From contig NZ_CP007597.1 in the NCBI RefSeq assembly GCF_000661955.1, forward strand, positions 3,274,755-3,338,754: a stretch of DNA of 64,000 nt. Reading direction: 5' to 3'. The stretch is from Stenotrophomonas rhizophila (GTDB lineage Bacteria > Pseudomonadota > Gammaproteobacteria > Xanthomonadales > Xanthomonadaceae). Positions within the stretch are counted from its first letter, which is position 1; the number at the start of each line of letters is the position of its first letter. Below are positions 33,915 to 42,917 of the stretch, in pieces. The position numbers were made by a program, and so were the translations under genes. The notes under the pieces were generated by a model. It ran no database searches and was not told the DNA's origin. It saw nothing but the letters and a program-made list of their open reading frames with translations.

Positions 33915-34349
33915 TCAGCGCAGGATTTCGCCCTGGTCTTCCCCATCCCAGTAGTGGATACGCGCCGCAGCCACCTGGATCAGGACCAGCCCAGGACTGT
34001 CCACGCCCTGCTCGAACCAGCGCTCCAGATCTTTCACCCAGTGCTGCTGCATCACCGCCTTGTCGCGGATCAGGGTCGCCCTGCCCTGCACTGCCACGAA
34101 CAGCGGCGGCTTGCCCAGCAGCGACTTGCTGCCGGTGAAGCTCAGCGCCACCTTCGGGTCGTGCGTGATCTCGCGGACCATGTCGGTGTCTTCGGTGGTG
34201 AAGAACCAGCTGTCGCCGTCATAGTCCACATCACCGTTGTTACTCATCGGCCGCGCCGCGATCTCGCCGCTGTCGGCATGGGTCTGCAGCATGGTGAAGT
34301 CGATGTTGGCCATCTTCTTGGCCAGTTCGGGCAGGGTCAGCGTGGTCAT
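33915..34349 (-). CDS. PPOX-type split-barrel stress protein
   Basis: The 144-residue protein has the pyridoxamine-phosphate-oxidase-like split beta-barrel of general stress protein 26: MLQTHADSGEIAARPMS, DGDSWFFTTEDTDMVREITH, VALSFTGSKSL and a C-terminal YWDGEDQGEILR. Members bind flavin or heme cofactors; which one applies here is not deducible. It lies 11 bases before the DUF72 gene on the same strand, so it probably heads a PPOX-DUF72-nei operon. Confidence 0.83.
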   Translation of the reverse strand: MTTLTLPELAKKMANIDFTMLQTHADSGEIAARPMSNNGDVDYDGDSWFFTTEDTDMVREITHDPKVALSFTGSKSLLGKPPLFVAVQGRATLIRDKAVMQQHWVKDLERWFEQGVDSPGLVLIQVAAARIHYWDGEDQGEILR

Positions 34350-34448
34350 GATGCATCCGGGTTGGGGACAGGCTGCCAGCGTCGGCGCGCCGCGGTGACC
34401 GCGCCGTGCACAGTCCCTGTCATACCCTTCACGCGCGGGCGCGGGCGC

Positions 34449-34892
34449 TCAGTTCCGGAGCAAGGCGAGAATGGCCTGACGCTCCTCCGGTGAGCGCTGG
34501 AAACCGATCGGATACACCGGCGCATGCTGCGGGCCGACCAGCAGAAAGATGCCGCGTGATCCCACCAGTTCTTCCTGCATCGTGCCCAGACGGTAGTGCC
34601 ACATCTTCCATAGCGGCACGGTCACCGCAACGGGTATGGCACCGTCGCGCGGCGACAATACTTCACTGATCTCCAGTTGCAGGCGCATCTGGTTGGATTC
34701 GCCGGGACCGGTACGCGCGTCAGGGGCAAGGACGAGCACTCCACGCGCATTGACCATGTCCACCGCGCGGATGGTGGCCACCACGATGTGGTCCGACTCT
34801 GCGACCATCTCCTCCAGGGACTTCGGCACTATGGAGGTCGCCGAGGCTGGAAATGCGCACAGTACGATGATCAGGCTCCACAGGTATTTCAT
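34449..34892 (-). CDS. small secreted protein of unknown function
   Basis: The 147-residue protein has a signal peptide (MKYLWSLIIVLCAFPASA) and then SLEEMVAESDHIVVATIRAV, a pattern seen in secreted proteins of uncharacterised families. I do not recognise the family. The start at 34892 follows AGGAATCAG and is preferred over an upstream in-frame start that lacks a signal sequence. It is 172 bases from the IS3-type insertion and reads away from it. Confidence 0.65.
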   Translation of the reverse strand: MKYLWSLIIVLCAFPASATSIVPKSLEEMVAESDHIVVATIRAVDMVNARGVLVLAPDARTGPGESNQMRLQLEISEVLSPRDGAIPVAVTVPLWKMWHYRLGTMQEELVGSRGIFLLVGPQHAPVYPIGFQRSPEERQAILALLRN

Positions 34893-35096
34893 GTCTGATT
34901 CCTGGTTGGACGAGGATCGGGAGAGAACGCCTGCGCTACATTCACCGGGCAGGCGACGCACAACGCCAGGCCGAGAACCGCAGAGCAGCACGATATCGGA
35001 TTGCGCACCCGCCTTCCCCCCGCTTCGGGCTGATTATGCGCGAATGGGGTCGCAGCCACGCATGTGAACTGACCCCACAAAGTTGGACAGTGGGAT

Positions 35097-35924
35097 CTAG
35101 GTACCGAAGGCTTGGATCCGGAATTGAACCGGGCTCTGGCCATTCAGTTTGAGCTTGATGCGCTGGTGATTGTAGTACCGGATGTAGTGGTCCAGTCCGC
35201 GTTTGAGCTGGTCAATGCTGGTGAAGCGCTTGAGATGGAAGAATTCCGATTTCAGGGTGCCAAAGAAGCTCTCCATGGCGGCATTGTCCAGGCAATTGCC
35301 CTTGCGCGACATGCTCTGCGTGACGGCCTGTTTTTTCAGCAGGTGCTGATATGTCCGGTGCTGGTACTGCCAACCCTGATCTGAGTGAAGAAGTGGCTTT
35401 TCACCGGACTTCAGTCGCAAGAAGGCCTTGCCGAGCATGGCTGTGACCATATCCAGCAATGGGCGTGTGTTTGTCTGGTAGGCCACGATTTCGCCGTTGT
35501 ACAAGTCCATGATCGGCGACAGATAGAGCTTTTTCCCGCCCACCCTGAACTCCGTGACGTCGGTAACCCACTTTTGATTAGGACGTGAAGCATGAAATTC
35601 GCGTTGAAGGGTGTTCGGGGCAACCGCGCCCACCGCGCCGCGGTATGAGGTGTACTTTTTCACCCGCACCACCGATTTGAGGCCCATCAACCCCATCAGA
35701 CGTTGGACGACCTTGCGATTGATCAGCTCGCCGGCCTGGCGCAGTTCATCGGCAATGCGTCGGTAGCCATATAGGCCTTCATGGCGACGGTAGATTGCCT
35801 TGATGCGGCGCTTCAACCCGGCCTGATGGTCAGGCCGGGAGATGGCCTGAGTCTGGTAATAGAACGTGCTGCGAGATAGCGCTGCCGCTTTGAGCAAAAG
35901 CGACAGTCGGTGATGCTGCCTCAA
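35097..35924 (-). CDS. IS3-family transposase OrfB (DDE integrase)
   Basis: The 275-residue protein has the HTH_21-like region (GLYGYRRIADELRQAGELIN) and the rve catalytic core with WVTDVTEF (Asp122), LLHSDQGWQYQ (Asp182) and NAAMESFFGTLKSE (Glu218), a complete DDE triad. A separate start (TTG at 35924) overlaps the orfA stop. The functional transposase is more likely an OrfAB fusion made by -1 frameshifting at 35990-35996, since the orfB frame stays open back to that site. Confidence 0.93.
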   Translation of the reverse strand: MRQHHRLSLLLKAAALSRSTFYYQTQAISRPDHQAGLKRRIKAIYRRHEGLYGYRRIADELRQAGELINRKVVQRLMGLMGLKSVVRVKKYTSYRGAVGAVAPNTLQREFHASRPNQKWVTDVTEFRVGGKKLYLSPIMDLYNGEIVAYQTNTRPLLDMVTAMLGKAFLRLKSGEKPLLHSDQGWQYQHRTYQHLLKKQAVTQSMSRKGNCLDNAAMESFFGTLKSEFFHLKRFTSIDQLKRGLDHYIRYYNHQRIKLKLNGQSPVQFRIQAFGT

Positions 35925-36442
35925 TCCTTGGACGGCTTGCGCTGTAATGCGCGCTTGGCCGCCTGCTCTTCCTGGATCAAGGCATCGAGTTTTTTTAGGA
36001 AGGCATTCTCCGCGCGCAGATACTCCACCTCCTTGAGCAGCTGATCGTGCGTGAGATCCTTGGCAGGCTGGGAGGTCGCGGGCTTTTTTCTCATTCGGAA
36101 TCGATCACGAGTGGGCGTCAGTGCGCCGATACCACCCGAATCATACTGCCGCTGCCAACGGGGGATGACGCCGGGTCCAGCAATCCCGAAGATTGCCATG
36201 GCCTGACGTACCGAAAGGCCATCACGGCTCATCCGCGCCAGAACCGACACCTTGAACTGGTCGGTGTAGCGCCCAGCATCGATCAGGAAGCTGTCCTGTC
36301 CATGGTGGCGGTAAGCAGCGATCCACCGATGGACCATTGATGGATCCAGCCCATGCCGCGCGGCTACAGCCCTCACCGGGAGGGTGCCTGCGGCACCCTC
36401 CCGGGCGACCTTGAGTTTGAAACACCTGTCGTACTTCGTCAT
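35921..36442 (-). CDS. IS3-family transposase OrfA
   Basis: The 173-residue protein has two helix-turn-helix regions (VRAVAARHGLDPSMVHRWIA and RDGLSVRQAMAIFGIAGPGV) and a C-terminal leucine-zipper-like helix (DQLLKEVEYLRAENAFLKKL), as in IS150-group OrfA. The start ATG at 36442 fits MTKYDRCFKLKV. Near the end, seven A residues (minus strand 35990-35996) encode Lys-Lys and form a -1 slippery site leading into orfB. Confidence 0.93.
   Translation of the reverse strand: MTKYDRCFKLKVAREGAAGTLPVRAVAARHGLDPSMVHRWIAAYRHHGQDSFLIDAGRYTDQFKVSVLARMSRDGLSVRQAMAIFGIAGPGVIPRWQRQYDSGGIGALTPTRDRFRMRKKPATSQPAKDLTHDQLLKEVEYLRAENAFLKKLDALIQEEQAAKRALQRKPSKD
35990..35996 (-). promoter_or_regulatory. programmed -1 frameshift site (A7)
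   Basis: On the minus strand the sequence CTAAAAAAACTC places AAA AAA codons in the orfA frame, and the -1 frame continues without a stop to orfB. IS3-family elements commonly use A6G or A7 sites to make the OrfAB transposase. No mutation test is available here. Confidence 0.7.
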
Positions 36443-36501
36443 GAACACCCCGGCTATTGAATGGGTGTCCAACTTCCGGGGGTCAGTTCAATGGCGTGGC
36501 T

Positions 36502-37890
36502 CTACCGGAGGAAGGTGTCGATGAACACGGGGTTGGCGTAGAACCACAGGTCCTGCCACGGGTCTTCACCCTTCAGGTCGGCCAGCGGGGTGGGCTCGGC
36601 CGTGTTGCTGCCGCGGGCGCGCACGAAGCCACCGTTGGCAGGCACCGGCAACGTCCAGGTCACGCTGTACCACTGGCCGTCGCGCTGCCAGTCGGCGGCG
36701 GTGAAACGGCGGGTCAGCATCTGTGGCCCGCCGTCGCCCGGGCTGCCCACGATCAGCTGAAGGTGTTGCAACGCAGGGCGCTGGCCCACCGCGTTGGCGA
36801 CGGTGGGCTGATGCACGCGCAGCTGCACCCGCATGCGCGCGCCGCGCTTCATCGGCAGCGTATCGCCCATGCGGCCGACCGGGCCGCTGCCGTCGTCCGC
36901 CTGTACCTGCAGGTCCAGCGCATCGATCAGGTCGCCGGTGACCGCGAACGTGCGGCCGCCGCGCAGCCCGTCCAGCACGTCATCGGCAACCGGTCGCGCC
37001 CACACGTAGGTCTTGCTGTACTCGCCCGGATCGAAGTCGCTGCCGCCGTCGCGCTGGTTCACGTGCGAATCGGAACTGGCGGTGACCCAGAAGCGGCGTC
37101 CCTCGGCAAGCAGCTGGTCCCATACGCCCCCCACCGTGGCGGTCATCTGGTCGAAGCCACCGAAGGTGGGCGCGGCGCCGTTGCGGTACAGGCCACGCTC
37201 GTCGCGCGTGGCCTGGTGACCGGGTGCACCTTCCATGCCGACCAGCAGCTGCGGCGCCGCATCGTGCCAGCTGCGCAGCTCCTGCGGGGCAACCTCGCCC
37301 CACTGCCCGACGCCAGTTGCAGTACGCGACGGATGGTTGATCAGCATCAGTGGCAATGGCGAGAGCGTGCGCAGGTGCGACAGCGCGGCCAGCATGTCCT
37401 GCTGGGTATTACGGCTGCCGTCGACCAACGGCTCGCCGCGGCTGAAATCCCGCTCCACCGTGACCAGCTGGTCGCGCTCGTCCGGCCCCGGCGCAATGAT
37501 CAGCGACGCGTGCTCACCGGCCGGTACGTCGAACTCCATGCCATTGAACTGGATCAGGCCCGGCACGTCGGCGCGCGCCTGCAGCAACGCCGGGTAAGCA
37601 TGGTCCCGGGTCACCGCCGAGTGGCCCGGCCCACCATGGTCGGTATGCACCACCCAGCGCAGCCCGAAGGCCTGTGCCTGCACGGCGTTGCGGCTGCGGG
37701 TGTAAGACGAATCGCCGCCGCGGATCGGCGTGGGCGGGGTGGTGCTGCGGTCCCAGTCCACGCTCCACTCGCTGTGTACGTGGTGGTCGCCGGCCAACCA
37801 ATGGCGGCCGTCGTCCGGCGCGATGGAGGGAACGGCGGCCGGCGCCGGGCCGGCCGCAAGCAGTGCGGCCAGCAGAATCAATTCACGCAT
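36502..37890 (-). CDS. secreted PHP-domain phosphoesterase-like protein
   Basis: The 462-residue protein has a signal peptide (MRELILLAALLAAGPAPAA) and then a PHP (polymerase and histidinol phosphatase) metal-binding fold: DHHVHSEWS (residues about 35-43), VVHTDHGG, LINHPSRT and SDSHVNQRDGG supply the clustered His/Asp ligands. The C-terminal ~100 residues form a separate beta-rich part. A phosphoesterase activity in the periplasm is likely; the substrate is unknown. The start follows AAGGA. It lies 73 bases after the TonB receptor gene on the same strand, probably in one operon. Its stop codon lies in the GTAG head of a REP split by an IS. Confidence 0.83.
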   Translation of the reverse strand: MRELILLAALLAAGPAPAAVPSIAPDDGRHWLAGDHHVHSEWSVDWDRSTTPPTPIRGGDSSYTRSRNAVQAQAFGLRWVVHTDHGGPGHSAVTRDHAYPALLQARADVPGLIQFNGMEFDVPAGEHASLIIAPGPDERDQLVTVERDFSRGEPLVDGSRNTQQDMLAALSHLRTLSPLPLMLINHPSRTATGVGQWGEVAPQELRSWHDAAPQLLVGMEGAPGHQATRDERGLYRNGAAPTFGGFDQMTATVGGVWDQLLAEGRRFWVTASSDSHVNQRDGGSDFDPGEYSKTYVWARPVADDVLDGLRGGRTFAVTGDLIDALDLQVQADDGSGPVGRMGDTLPMKRGARMRVQLRVHQPTVANAVGQRPALQHLQLIVGSPGDGGPQMLTRRFTAADWQRDGQWYSVTWTLPVPANGGFVRARGSNTAEPTPLADLKGEDPWQDLWFYANPVFIDTFLR

Positions 37891-37963
37891 GGGTGTCCTT
37901 GTTCGTGTAAGCCGGCACGCGCGCGGCCGAGCGCGTCGGCCGCGCGTGCAGGGCATGCGGCGG

Positions 37964-40900
37964 TCAGAAGTCGGCGCGCAGGCCCAGGCTGATGCGACGA
38001 CCGGATGCTTCGTACATGGTCGGGAACGATGGATCCATGGTGTAGCCGCTGGTGATCTCGTTGGTCAGGTTGATGCCTTTCAGACTGACCTTGAGGGTGT
38101 CGGTGATGCGGTAACCGATCGATACATCCAGCTGGCCGTAGGCATCGCGCCAGATCGGGTACATGTCATAACCGATCGATTCGACGTACTCGTCCTTGTG
38201 GTTGTACGACACCCGGGCGTCGAAGCGGCTGTTCTCGTAGTACGCCGTAAGGTTCCAGGTTTTCTCCGACAGGCCCGGCATCGGCGTGCGGATGCCCAGC
38301 GAGGACTCGCCCGCCAGCGAGCTGTCGAGCATGGTGTAGTTGGCGTTGATGCCGAAGCCATCCAGCAGCGGGTGGAACATGCCCAGCGGCAGCTGCGCCA
38401 CCAGCTCCACGCCATCCACCTGGTAGGCCCCCTTGGCGTTGACCGGCTGGTACACGTCGAAATCGTAGATGCCGTTGAGGCTGCCGTTGGCGTTGTACAC
38501 CGCCACGTCGGGCACGATGCCGGTGAAGGAGTTGATCACCACGCCGTCGATGTTCTTGCGGAAGTACGAGGCGGCCAGCAGGGCACCGTTGTCCAGGTAC
38601 TGTTCCAGGCCCACTTCCCACTGCTTGGCGTAGGTGGGCTTGAGGTCCGGGTTGCCGTCGGTGAAGCGGAACGAGCTCCAGCTGGCGGTGCGCTTGTAGG
38701 CGATGTCGGTCAGCGCCGGGCGCATCATGGTCTTGGACGCCGCCGCGCGCAGCAGCAGTCCATGGGCCAGCTCGGCGGTCATGTTCAGGCTGGGCAGCAG
38801 GTCGTCATAGCTGCCGTCCTTGGACACCGGGGTGTCGGTGTAGCCGGTGCTGCCGTCGGGGCGCTGGATGGGGTGGTAGCCGAACGAGGTGACCGCAGTG
38901 TCCACGTAACGCACGCCTGCATTGGCGGTGACCGGGACGCTGCCGATGTCGAAGGCCAAATCGGTCATCGCATACAGGCTGGTGACCTTCTCATCCACCT
39001 GGTAGTACTGCCCTGCATCGAAGGGGGTGTGGAAACCGGGGTAGCGGAAGGCGCTGCGTGCGTAGTCGTTGGAGACCTGCTGCCAGTCGAGGTCCTTGAT
39101 GGAGTAGTCACCGCCGGGAACGATGTCGCTGATCCACTGCAGCGGGCTGTCGGCCAGGGTGCGCTTGTTCACCCAGGCGCTGTCGCCGGCGGCGGGACCG
39201 GTGATCTTCAGCTCACCGTACTGCCGCTGCTTGGACTTGTCGGTGTAGCGTGCGCCGAACGTCACGCTGTGCAGCGCGGGCAGGAAGGCCAGGTCGAGCA
39301 TGCGGGTGACATTGACCTGGGCGGCGTACTTGTCGTCCTTGACCTTCTCCAGCGTGGTTTCGTAGGCCTCGAACAGGTACTTGTCCGGCGAGTTGTACAT
39401 GTCAAAGCCGTTGGACGCGGCGCTGGGAACGGTCTCGCCGCTGCGCCCGGTCCATCGGGTCCGCGACGGTGCGTACGCCACATGCTTGAGGTTGGAAAAA
39501 TCGGAGGTCTTCTCGGCGCCGGAGAAGCCGGCCATCGCATCGACGTGCCAGTCCTCGCCCTTCCAGTCCAGCGCCACGCTGTACTGACTGTAGTCGGTCT
39601 TGTTGATCCGTTCCTTGCTCAGCATCTCGTGCTGGGTGGCGGTGTAGGACACATCACGCAGCACCACCATGCCGTACTCGGACAGGGTGGTGGCATCGTA
39701 ATCGTGGATGGTATCGAGCGTGCTGCGGCTGGAGGCCGAGTACGCGGCGGCGTCGTACTCGTCTTCGGTGGTGTCGTAGCCGCCCAGCATGGCGTCGAAG
39801 GTAACGCTGAAGGTGCTGCTGGGCTGGTACTGCAGCGACGCGGTGGCGCCCCACTTGTCCTGCTCGTTGAGGTAGACACGATCGCCCACCTTGTCCTGGA
39901 ACACGATCAGATTGGTTTCATCGGTGTTGGTGCGGTTCTGCACGTTCACCCCGGCGTCGCGCGCCAGTACTGCCGCCGCCTGCGTGCCGCGCGTGCCGGA
40001 CGCGCCGAGGAAGCGCGACATCGGGCGGAAGTTGATGCCCGAGGTGGAATCGGTGCGGTTGGTGCGCTTGGCCTTGGAGAAGGACACCAGCCCGCCCCAG
40101 TCGCCCCAGGTATCGGCGGCCAGGAAGGCAAACCGCGGGTCGACCTCTTCGGAGATGCTGTTGTGCGCCCCCTCGGCCGACAGCACCAGCTTGCGTTCCT
40201 TGTAGTCGAACGGCCGCGCGGTGGAGATTTTCACAGCGCCGGCAATGCCACCTTCCTCGTCGGCGGCGGTCGGTGACTTCTGCACCGTGACCTGCTGGAT
40301 GATCTCCGAGGCGAACATGTCGAACTCGACGTCACGCCCGCCACTGCCCGAGGCGGTGGCCAGGTCGTTGATCGACACCAGCGTGTACTCCGACGGCAAC
40401 CCGCGCACGTTGACCTTCGTGCCGAGCCCCTTGCTGCGCTCGATGGTCACGCCCGGCACGCGCTGCAGCGCTTCGGCCAGGTTCTGCTCGGGAAAGTCGG
40501 CCACGTCGGTGGCCACGATCGAATCGGAGAAGCCGATGTTGGCGCGCTTGAGGTCCACCGCCTGTTCCAGGCTGCGGCTGTAGCTGCCGGTGACCTGGAT
40601 GGTTTCCAGATTCTGCGCGCCCATGCCTTCCGCAGTGGGTGCCATCGGCGTGGCCGCGGCCAGTGACGGTGCAGCCGCGTCCGGCAGGGACGAGGTTGGC
40701 GTGCCGCCGGAGTCCGCTTCGATGGTGACCGTGGTCGCATTGAGATAGCGGTAGCGCAGCCCGGTGCCCGACAGCAGCCGGGCCAGTGCCGCATCGGCCG
40801 ACAGCCCGGCCTGCACGCCGGGGGAGCGCGGGTTGCCCGCCACCTGCGCGCTGTACACGAACTGCAGGCCGGTCTGCCGCGACAGGGCGTTCAGTGCGCT

Positions 40901-41014
40901 GTCCAGCGGCTGGGCGGCAATGGCCTGCGTGGCAGCACGGGCGGGTTCGGCGGCGGCGGTGCCGGCGGCTGCCTGCAGGGCAAGGGCGATCGAGAGGAAC
41001 AGAGTGCGACGCAT
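37964..41014 (-). CDS. TonB-dependent receptor with N-terminal signalling (STN) domain
   Basis: The 1016-residue outer-membrane receptor has a signal peptide, an STN/secretin-N signalling domain (about 30-105: IAAQPLDSALNALSRQTGLQ, GLSADAALARLLSGTGLRYR), a Pro/Ala-rich linker, a TonB box region (ETIQVTGSYSRSLEQAVDLK), a plug (LAEALQRVPGVTIERSKGLG, VNVRGLPSEYTLV), and a long barrel ending in SGRRISLGLRADF with terminal Phe. Size and the VNVRGLP motif fit the large Xanthomonas/Caulobacter TonB receptor family that imports sugars or other nutrients. The STN domain contacts FecR, whose gene lies upstream with FecI. The ligand is unknown. Confidence 0.92.
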   Translation of the reverse strand: MRRTLFLSIALALQAAAGTAAAEPARAATQAIAAQPLDSALNALSRQTGLQFVYSAQVAGNPRSPGVQAGLSADAALARLLSGTGLRYRYLNATTVTIEADSGGTPTSSLPDAAAPSLAAATPMAPTAEGMGAQNLETIQVTGSYSRSLEQAVDLKRANIGFSDSIVATDVADFPEQNLAEALQRVPGVTIERSKGLGTKVNVRGLPSEYTLVSINDLATASGSGGRDVEFDMFASEIIQQVTVQKSPTAADEEGGIAGAVKISTARPFDYKERKLVLSAEGAHNSISEEVDPRFAFLAADTWGDWGGLVSFSKAKRTNRTDSTSGINFRPMSRFLGASGTRGTQAAAVLARDAGVNVQNRTNTDETNLIVFQDKVGDRVYLNEQDKWGATASLQYQPSSTFSVTFDAMLGGYDTTEDEYDAAAYSASSRSTLDTIHDYDATTLSEYGMVVLRDVSYTATQHEMLSKERINKTDYSQYSVALDWKGEDWHVDAMAGFSGAEKTSDFSNLKHVAYAPSRTRWTGRSGETVPSAASNGFDMYNSPDKYLFEAYETTLEKVKDDKYAAQVNVTRMLDLAFLPALHSVTFGARYTDKSKQRQYGELKITGPAAGDSAWVNKRTLADSPLQWISDIVPGGDYSIKDLDWQQVSNDYARSAFRYPGFHTPFDAGQYYQVDEKVTSLYAMTDLAFDIGSVPVTANAGVRYVDTAVTSFGYHPIQRPDGSTGYTDTPVSKDGSYDDLLPSLNMTAELAHGLLLRAAASKTMMRPALTDIAYKRTASWSSFRFTDGNPDLKPTYAKQWEVGLEQYLDNGALLAASYFRKNIDGVVINSFTGIVPDVAVYNANGSLNGIYDFDVYQPVNAKGAYQVDGVELVAQLPLGMFHPLLDGFGINANYTMLDSSLAGESSLGIRTPMPGLSEKTWNLTAYYENSRFDARVSYNHKDEYVESIGYDMYPIWRDAYGQLDVSIGYRITDTLKVSLKGINLTNEITSGYTMDPSFPTMYEASGRRISLGLRADF

Positions 41015-41205
41015 CGTGGAATCCAGTCTGGGAATGGCGGTGGCGCGCAACGGGATCGTTCGCGCATGCCCTGACTACGACGGTGCACAGCGCGGATCGG
41101 GCACCGCTTTCTTGATGAATTTTTTCTGACAGCGTGCTGGCCGTACGTGCCGCGCTACTGACATCGGCATGCAACATTTTCCTGCGCAGCACCGCCTCGC
41201 AATGC

Positions 41206-42264
41206 TCAGTGTTCGTATGCGCCGGCGTGGGCGGGGGCACGGGTGCGCACGTAGATGCCCTGGCCTGTTTCTGTCGTGGTGAGCGTGGGCTGCTGGTCCA
41301 GGAAGGCACGCAGCGAGGCAAGATCGCCCGCGCGCAGGTTGCCGGTCAGACGCAACGCGCCGGCGGCGTCACTCACCAGCAGCCGCTGCTCGTTGATGCG
41401 GTTGAAGCGGTCGGCCACCTCACGCAGCGGCACATCGCGGAACACGATGCGCCCCTGCCACCACGCGGTCATGGTGGCCGGATCCTCGCGGTCGATGCGC
41501 ACGCGCTGGTCGCGGTAGTCCACCTGCGCCGTCTGGCCGGCCACCAGATCGGCCAGCATGCGGCCCCGCCCGCCGTCGCCACGCACCTGCACGCGGCCTT
41601 CGCTGACCCCGATGCGGGCCTGCTCACGCAGCAGCGAAACGTCGAACGTCGTACCAATATCGGTTACCTGCAGACCGGCGGCGTGCACGGCGAAGGGGCG
41701 GCGGTCGGCGGCGACCACGAAGCTTGCCTGGCCGCGTTCCAGCTCCACGCGGCGGCCCAGCAGGGTGTAGCGCACGCTGACCTCGCTCTCTGCGTTGAGG
41801 TGCAGCACCGTCTGGTCGGGCAGCACGACCTGGCGTGGTGCGCCATGCGCCGCGATGTAGTGCAGGTTCTGCGGCCACGCCAGGTGTGCCCCGATGCCCA
41901 GTGCCAACAACAGGGTTGCCGCAGCCGCCAGCCCAGGCAGATGCCGGCGCGCACGGCGCGGCGCGGGCGCCGGTGGCGGACTTCGCCGCAGTGGCAGGCG
42001 GACCACGTTGTCGCCGGCCTCGCTGGGCGCCGGGGCGGCAATCAGCGCCTCCAGGTCGATGGGCATGCTGCGCAGCGCGTCGCCCAGAGCGCCTGCCACC
42101 TGACTGATGGCCATGTATTCGCGCAGGTGGTCAGGCGATACCAGCAGCCACTGCATGAAGGCGCGCTGCTGTGCCGCGTCCAGCGCACCCTCGCGCTGCA
42201 GCGCGTGCCACCGCGCGGCCACGGCGGTCAGCGCCGACGGATGCCGGCGAATCTCGTTCACCAT
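41206..42264 (-). CDS. FecR family anti-sigma/sensor protein
   Basis: The 352-residue protein has a cytoplasmic N-terminal domain with the DUF4880/FecR_N-like AARWHALQREGALDAAQQ (about residues 15-32), one membrane helix (LPGLAAAATLLLALGIGAHL), and a periplasmic FecR domain (RQVVLPDQTVLHLNAESEVS, GQASFVVAADRRPFAVHAAG, VTDIGTTFDV) followed by an STN-like C-terminus. It relays the ligand-bound state of the TonB receptor to the sigma factor. The ATG at 42264 follows GGAG and overlaps the sigma gene by 7 bases; an alternative start at 42297 would overlap more. Confidence 0.9.
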   Translation of the reverse strand: MVNEIRRHPSALTAVAARWHALQREGALDAAQQRAFMQWLLVSPDHLREYMAISQVAGALGDALRSMPIDLEALIAAPAPSEAGDNVVRLPLRRSPPPAPAPRRARRHLPGLAAAATLLLALGIGAHLAWPQNLHYIAAHGAPRQVVLPDQTVLHLNAESEVSVRYTLLGRRVELERGQASFVVAADRRPFAVHAAGLQVTDIGTTFDVSLLREQARIGVSEGRVQVRGDGGRGRMLADLVAGQTAQVDYRDQRVRIDREDPATMTAWWQGRIVFRDVPLREVADRFNRINEQRLLVSDAAGALRLTGNLRAGDLASLRAFLDQQPTLTTTETGQGIYVRTRAPAHAGAYEH

Positions 42265-42782
42265 GGCCGTGCTCCATGGCCCAGTGCGCGGCGGCATACC
42301 GACAAGCCCCGCACCACGTGCTTCTTCACCATGTGCGTGGACACCCCGAGGCGCTCGGCGATCTGCTTGTAGCTCATTCCATCGCGGTATTGCATCACCA
42401 GCACCGCACGGGTGTGCGCGGGCAGCGTGGCCAGCAGCGCCTGCAGGTGCGTACTGCGCTGTTCGCGCTCGGCGGCATCTTCCACGCTTTCCTCGCTGGG
42501 AAGGCCTTGGCTGAGATGCTCGATGTCCTCGATCGGCAGCACCGACCAGCGTCGCCGTGCGGCCTGCTCACGCGCCAGGTTCAGCGCGACGGTGAACAGG
42601 TAGGCCTCCGGGTTGGCGATCTCCCCGCCCTGCCCGTCGTGCGCGCGCAGCAGGCGCAGGTAGGTTTCCTGCACCAGGTCTTCGGCCTCCTGGCGCGCAC
42701 CACGCCGCGCGAAGAAGCCCCGCAGCACCGGCGCGTGCTCAACGAACATGCGCGCCAGGCGCCGTCTTGCGTGTTCGGCCAC
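42258..42782 (-). CDS. FecI-like ECF sigma factor
   Basis: The protein (174 residues from the chosen start) has sigma-70 region 2 (LRGFFARRGARQEAEDLVQE, TYLRLLRAH, ANPEAYLFTVALNLAREQAA) and region 4 (TLPAHTRAVLVMQYRDGMSY, then KQIAERLGVSTHMVKKHVVR), as in FecI. It directs transcription of the receptor operon when FecR signals. The N-terminus is uncertain: the GTG at 42782 gives a normal FecI start (VAEHARRRLARMFVEHAP), but an ATG at 42749 and longer frames back to 42914 are also possible. It is the first gene of the sigma-FecR-receptor-PHP order. Confidence 0.88.
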   Translation of the reverse strand: MAEHARRRLARMFVEHAPVLRGFFARRGARQEAEDLVQETYLRLLRAHDGQGGEIANPEAYLFTVALNLAREQAARRRWSVLPIEDIEHLSQGLPSEESVEDAAEREQRSTHLQALLATLPAHTRAVLVMQYRDGMSYKQIAERLGVSTHMVKKHVVRGLSVCRRALGHGARPW

Positions 42783-42917
42783 GGCCTCGCCCCACCCCCG
42801 GAAGTGCGGCGCAAGGTAGGCGCTGAAGATGACCGTGTGGTGACGGTGGCCGGGACGTGGCGGTTGGCAAGGCGAAGAAAGGCGCTTGACAGCCGCCCAC
42901 CAACGGAACACCATCAG

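Larger units (their letters stand above)
35065..36490 (-). mobile_element. complete IS3-family (IS150-like) insertion sequence, 1426 bp
   Basis: The ends are inverted repeats: both read TGAACTGACCCC followed, after a few variable bases, by AAGTTGGACA, with the right end in reverse complement. The element carries orfA and orfB and is flanked on both sides by ATG (35062-35064 and 36491-36493), a 3-bp target duplication. Both transposase frames and the A7 slippery site are intact, so the element may be active. It sits exactly in the loop of a REP palindrome (see the split repeat). Confidence 0.95.
35054..36505 (-). repeat. REP palindrome split by the IS3 element
   Basis: Left of the IS, AGCCACGC (35054-35061) precedes the ATG target. 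Right of it, GCGTGGCT (36494-36501) is followed by CTAC (36502-36505). Rejoined without the IS and one ATG copy, this is a GTAG-headed hairpin on the minus strand with an 8-bp stem and 3-nt loop. The TAG of its head is the stop codon of the PHP gene. The IS therefore inserted precisely into the hairpin loop. Confidence 0.85.

Noticed and set aside
37730..40276. 848-codon plus-strand open frame opposite the large TonB receptor gene
   Set aside because: Repetitive Val/Gly/His/Arg composition typical of antisense reading of GC-rich genes.
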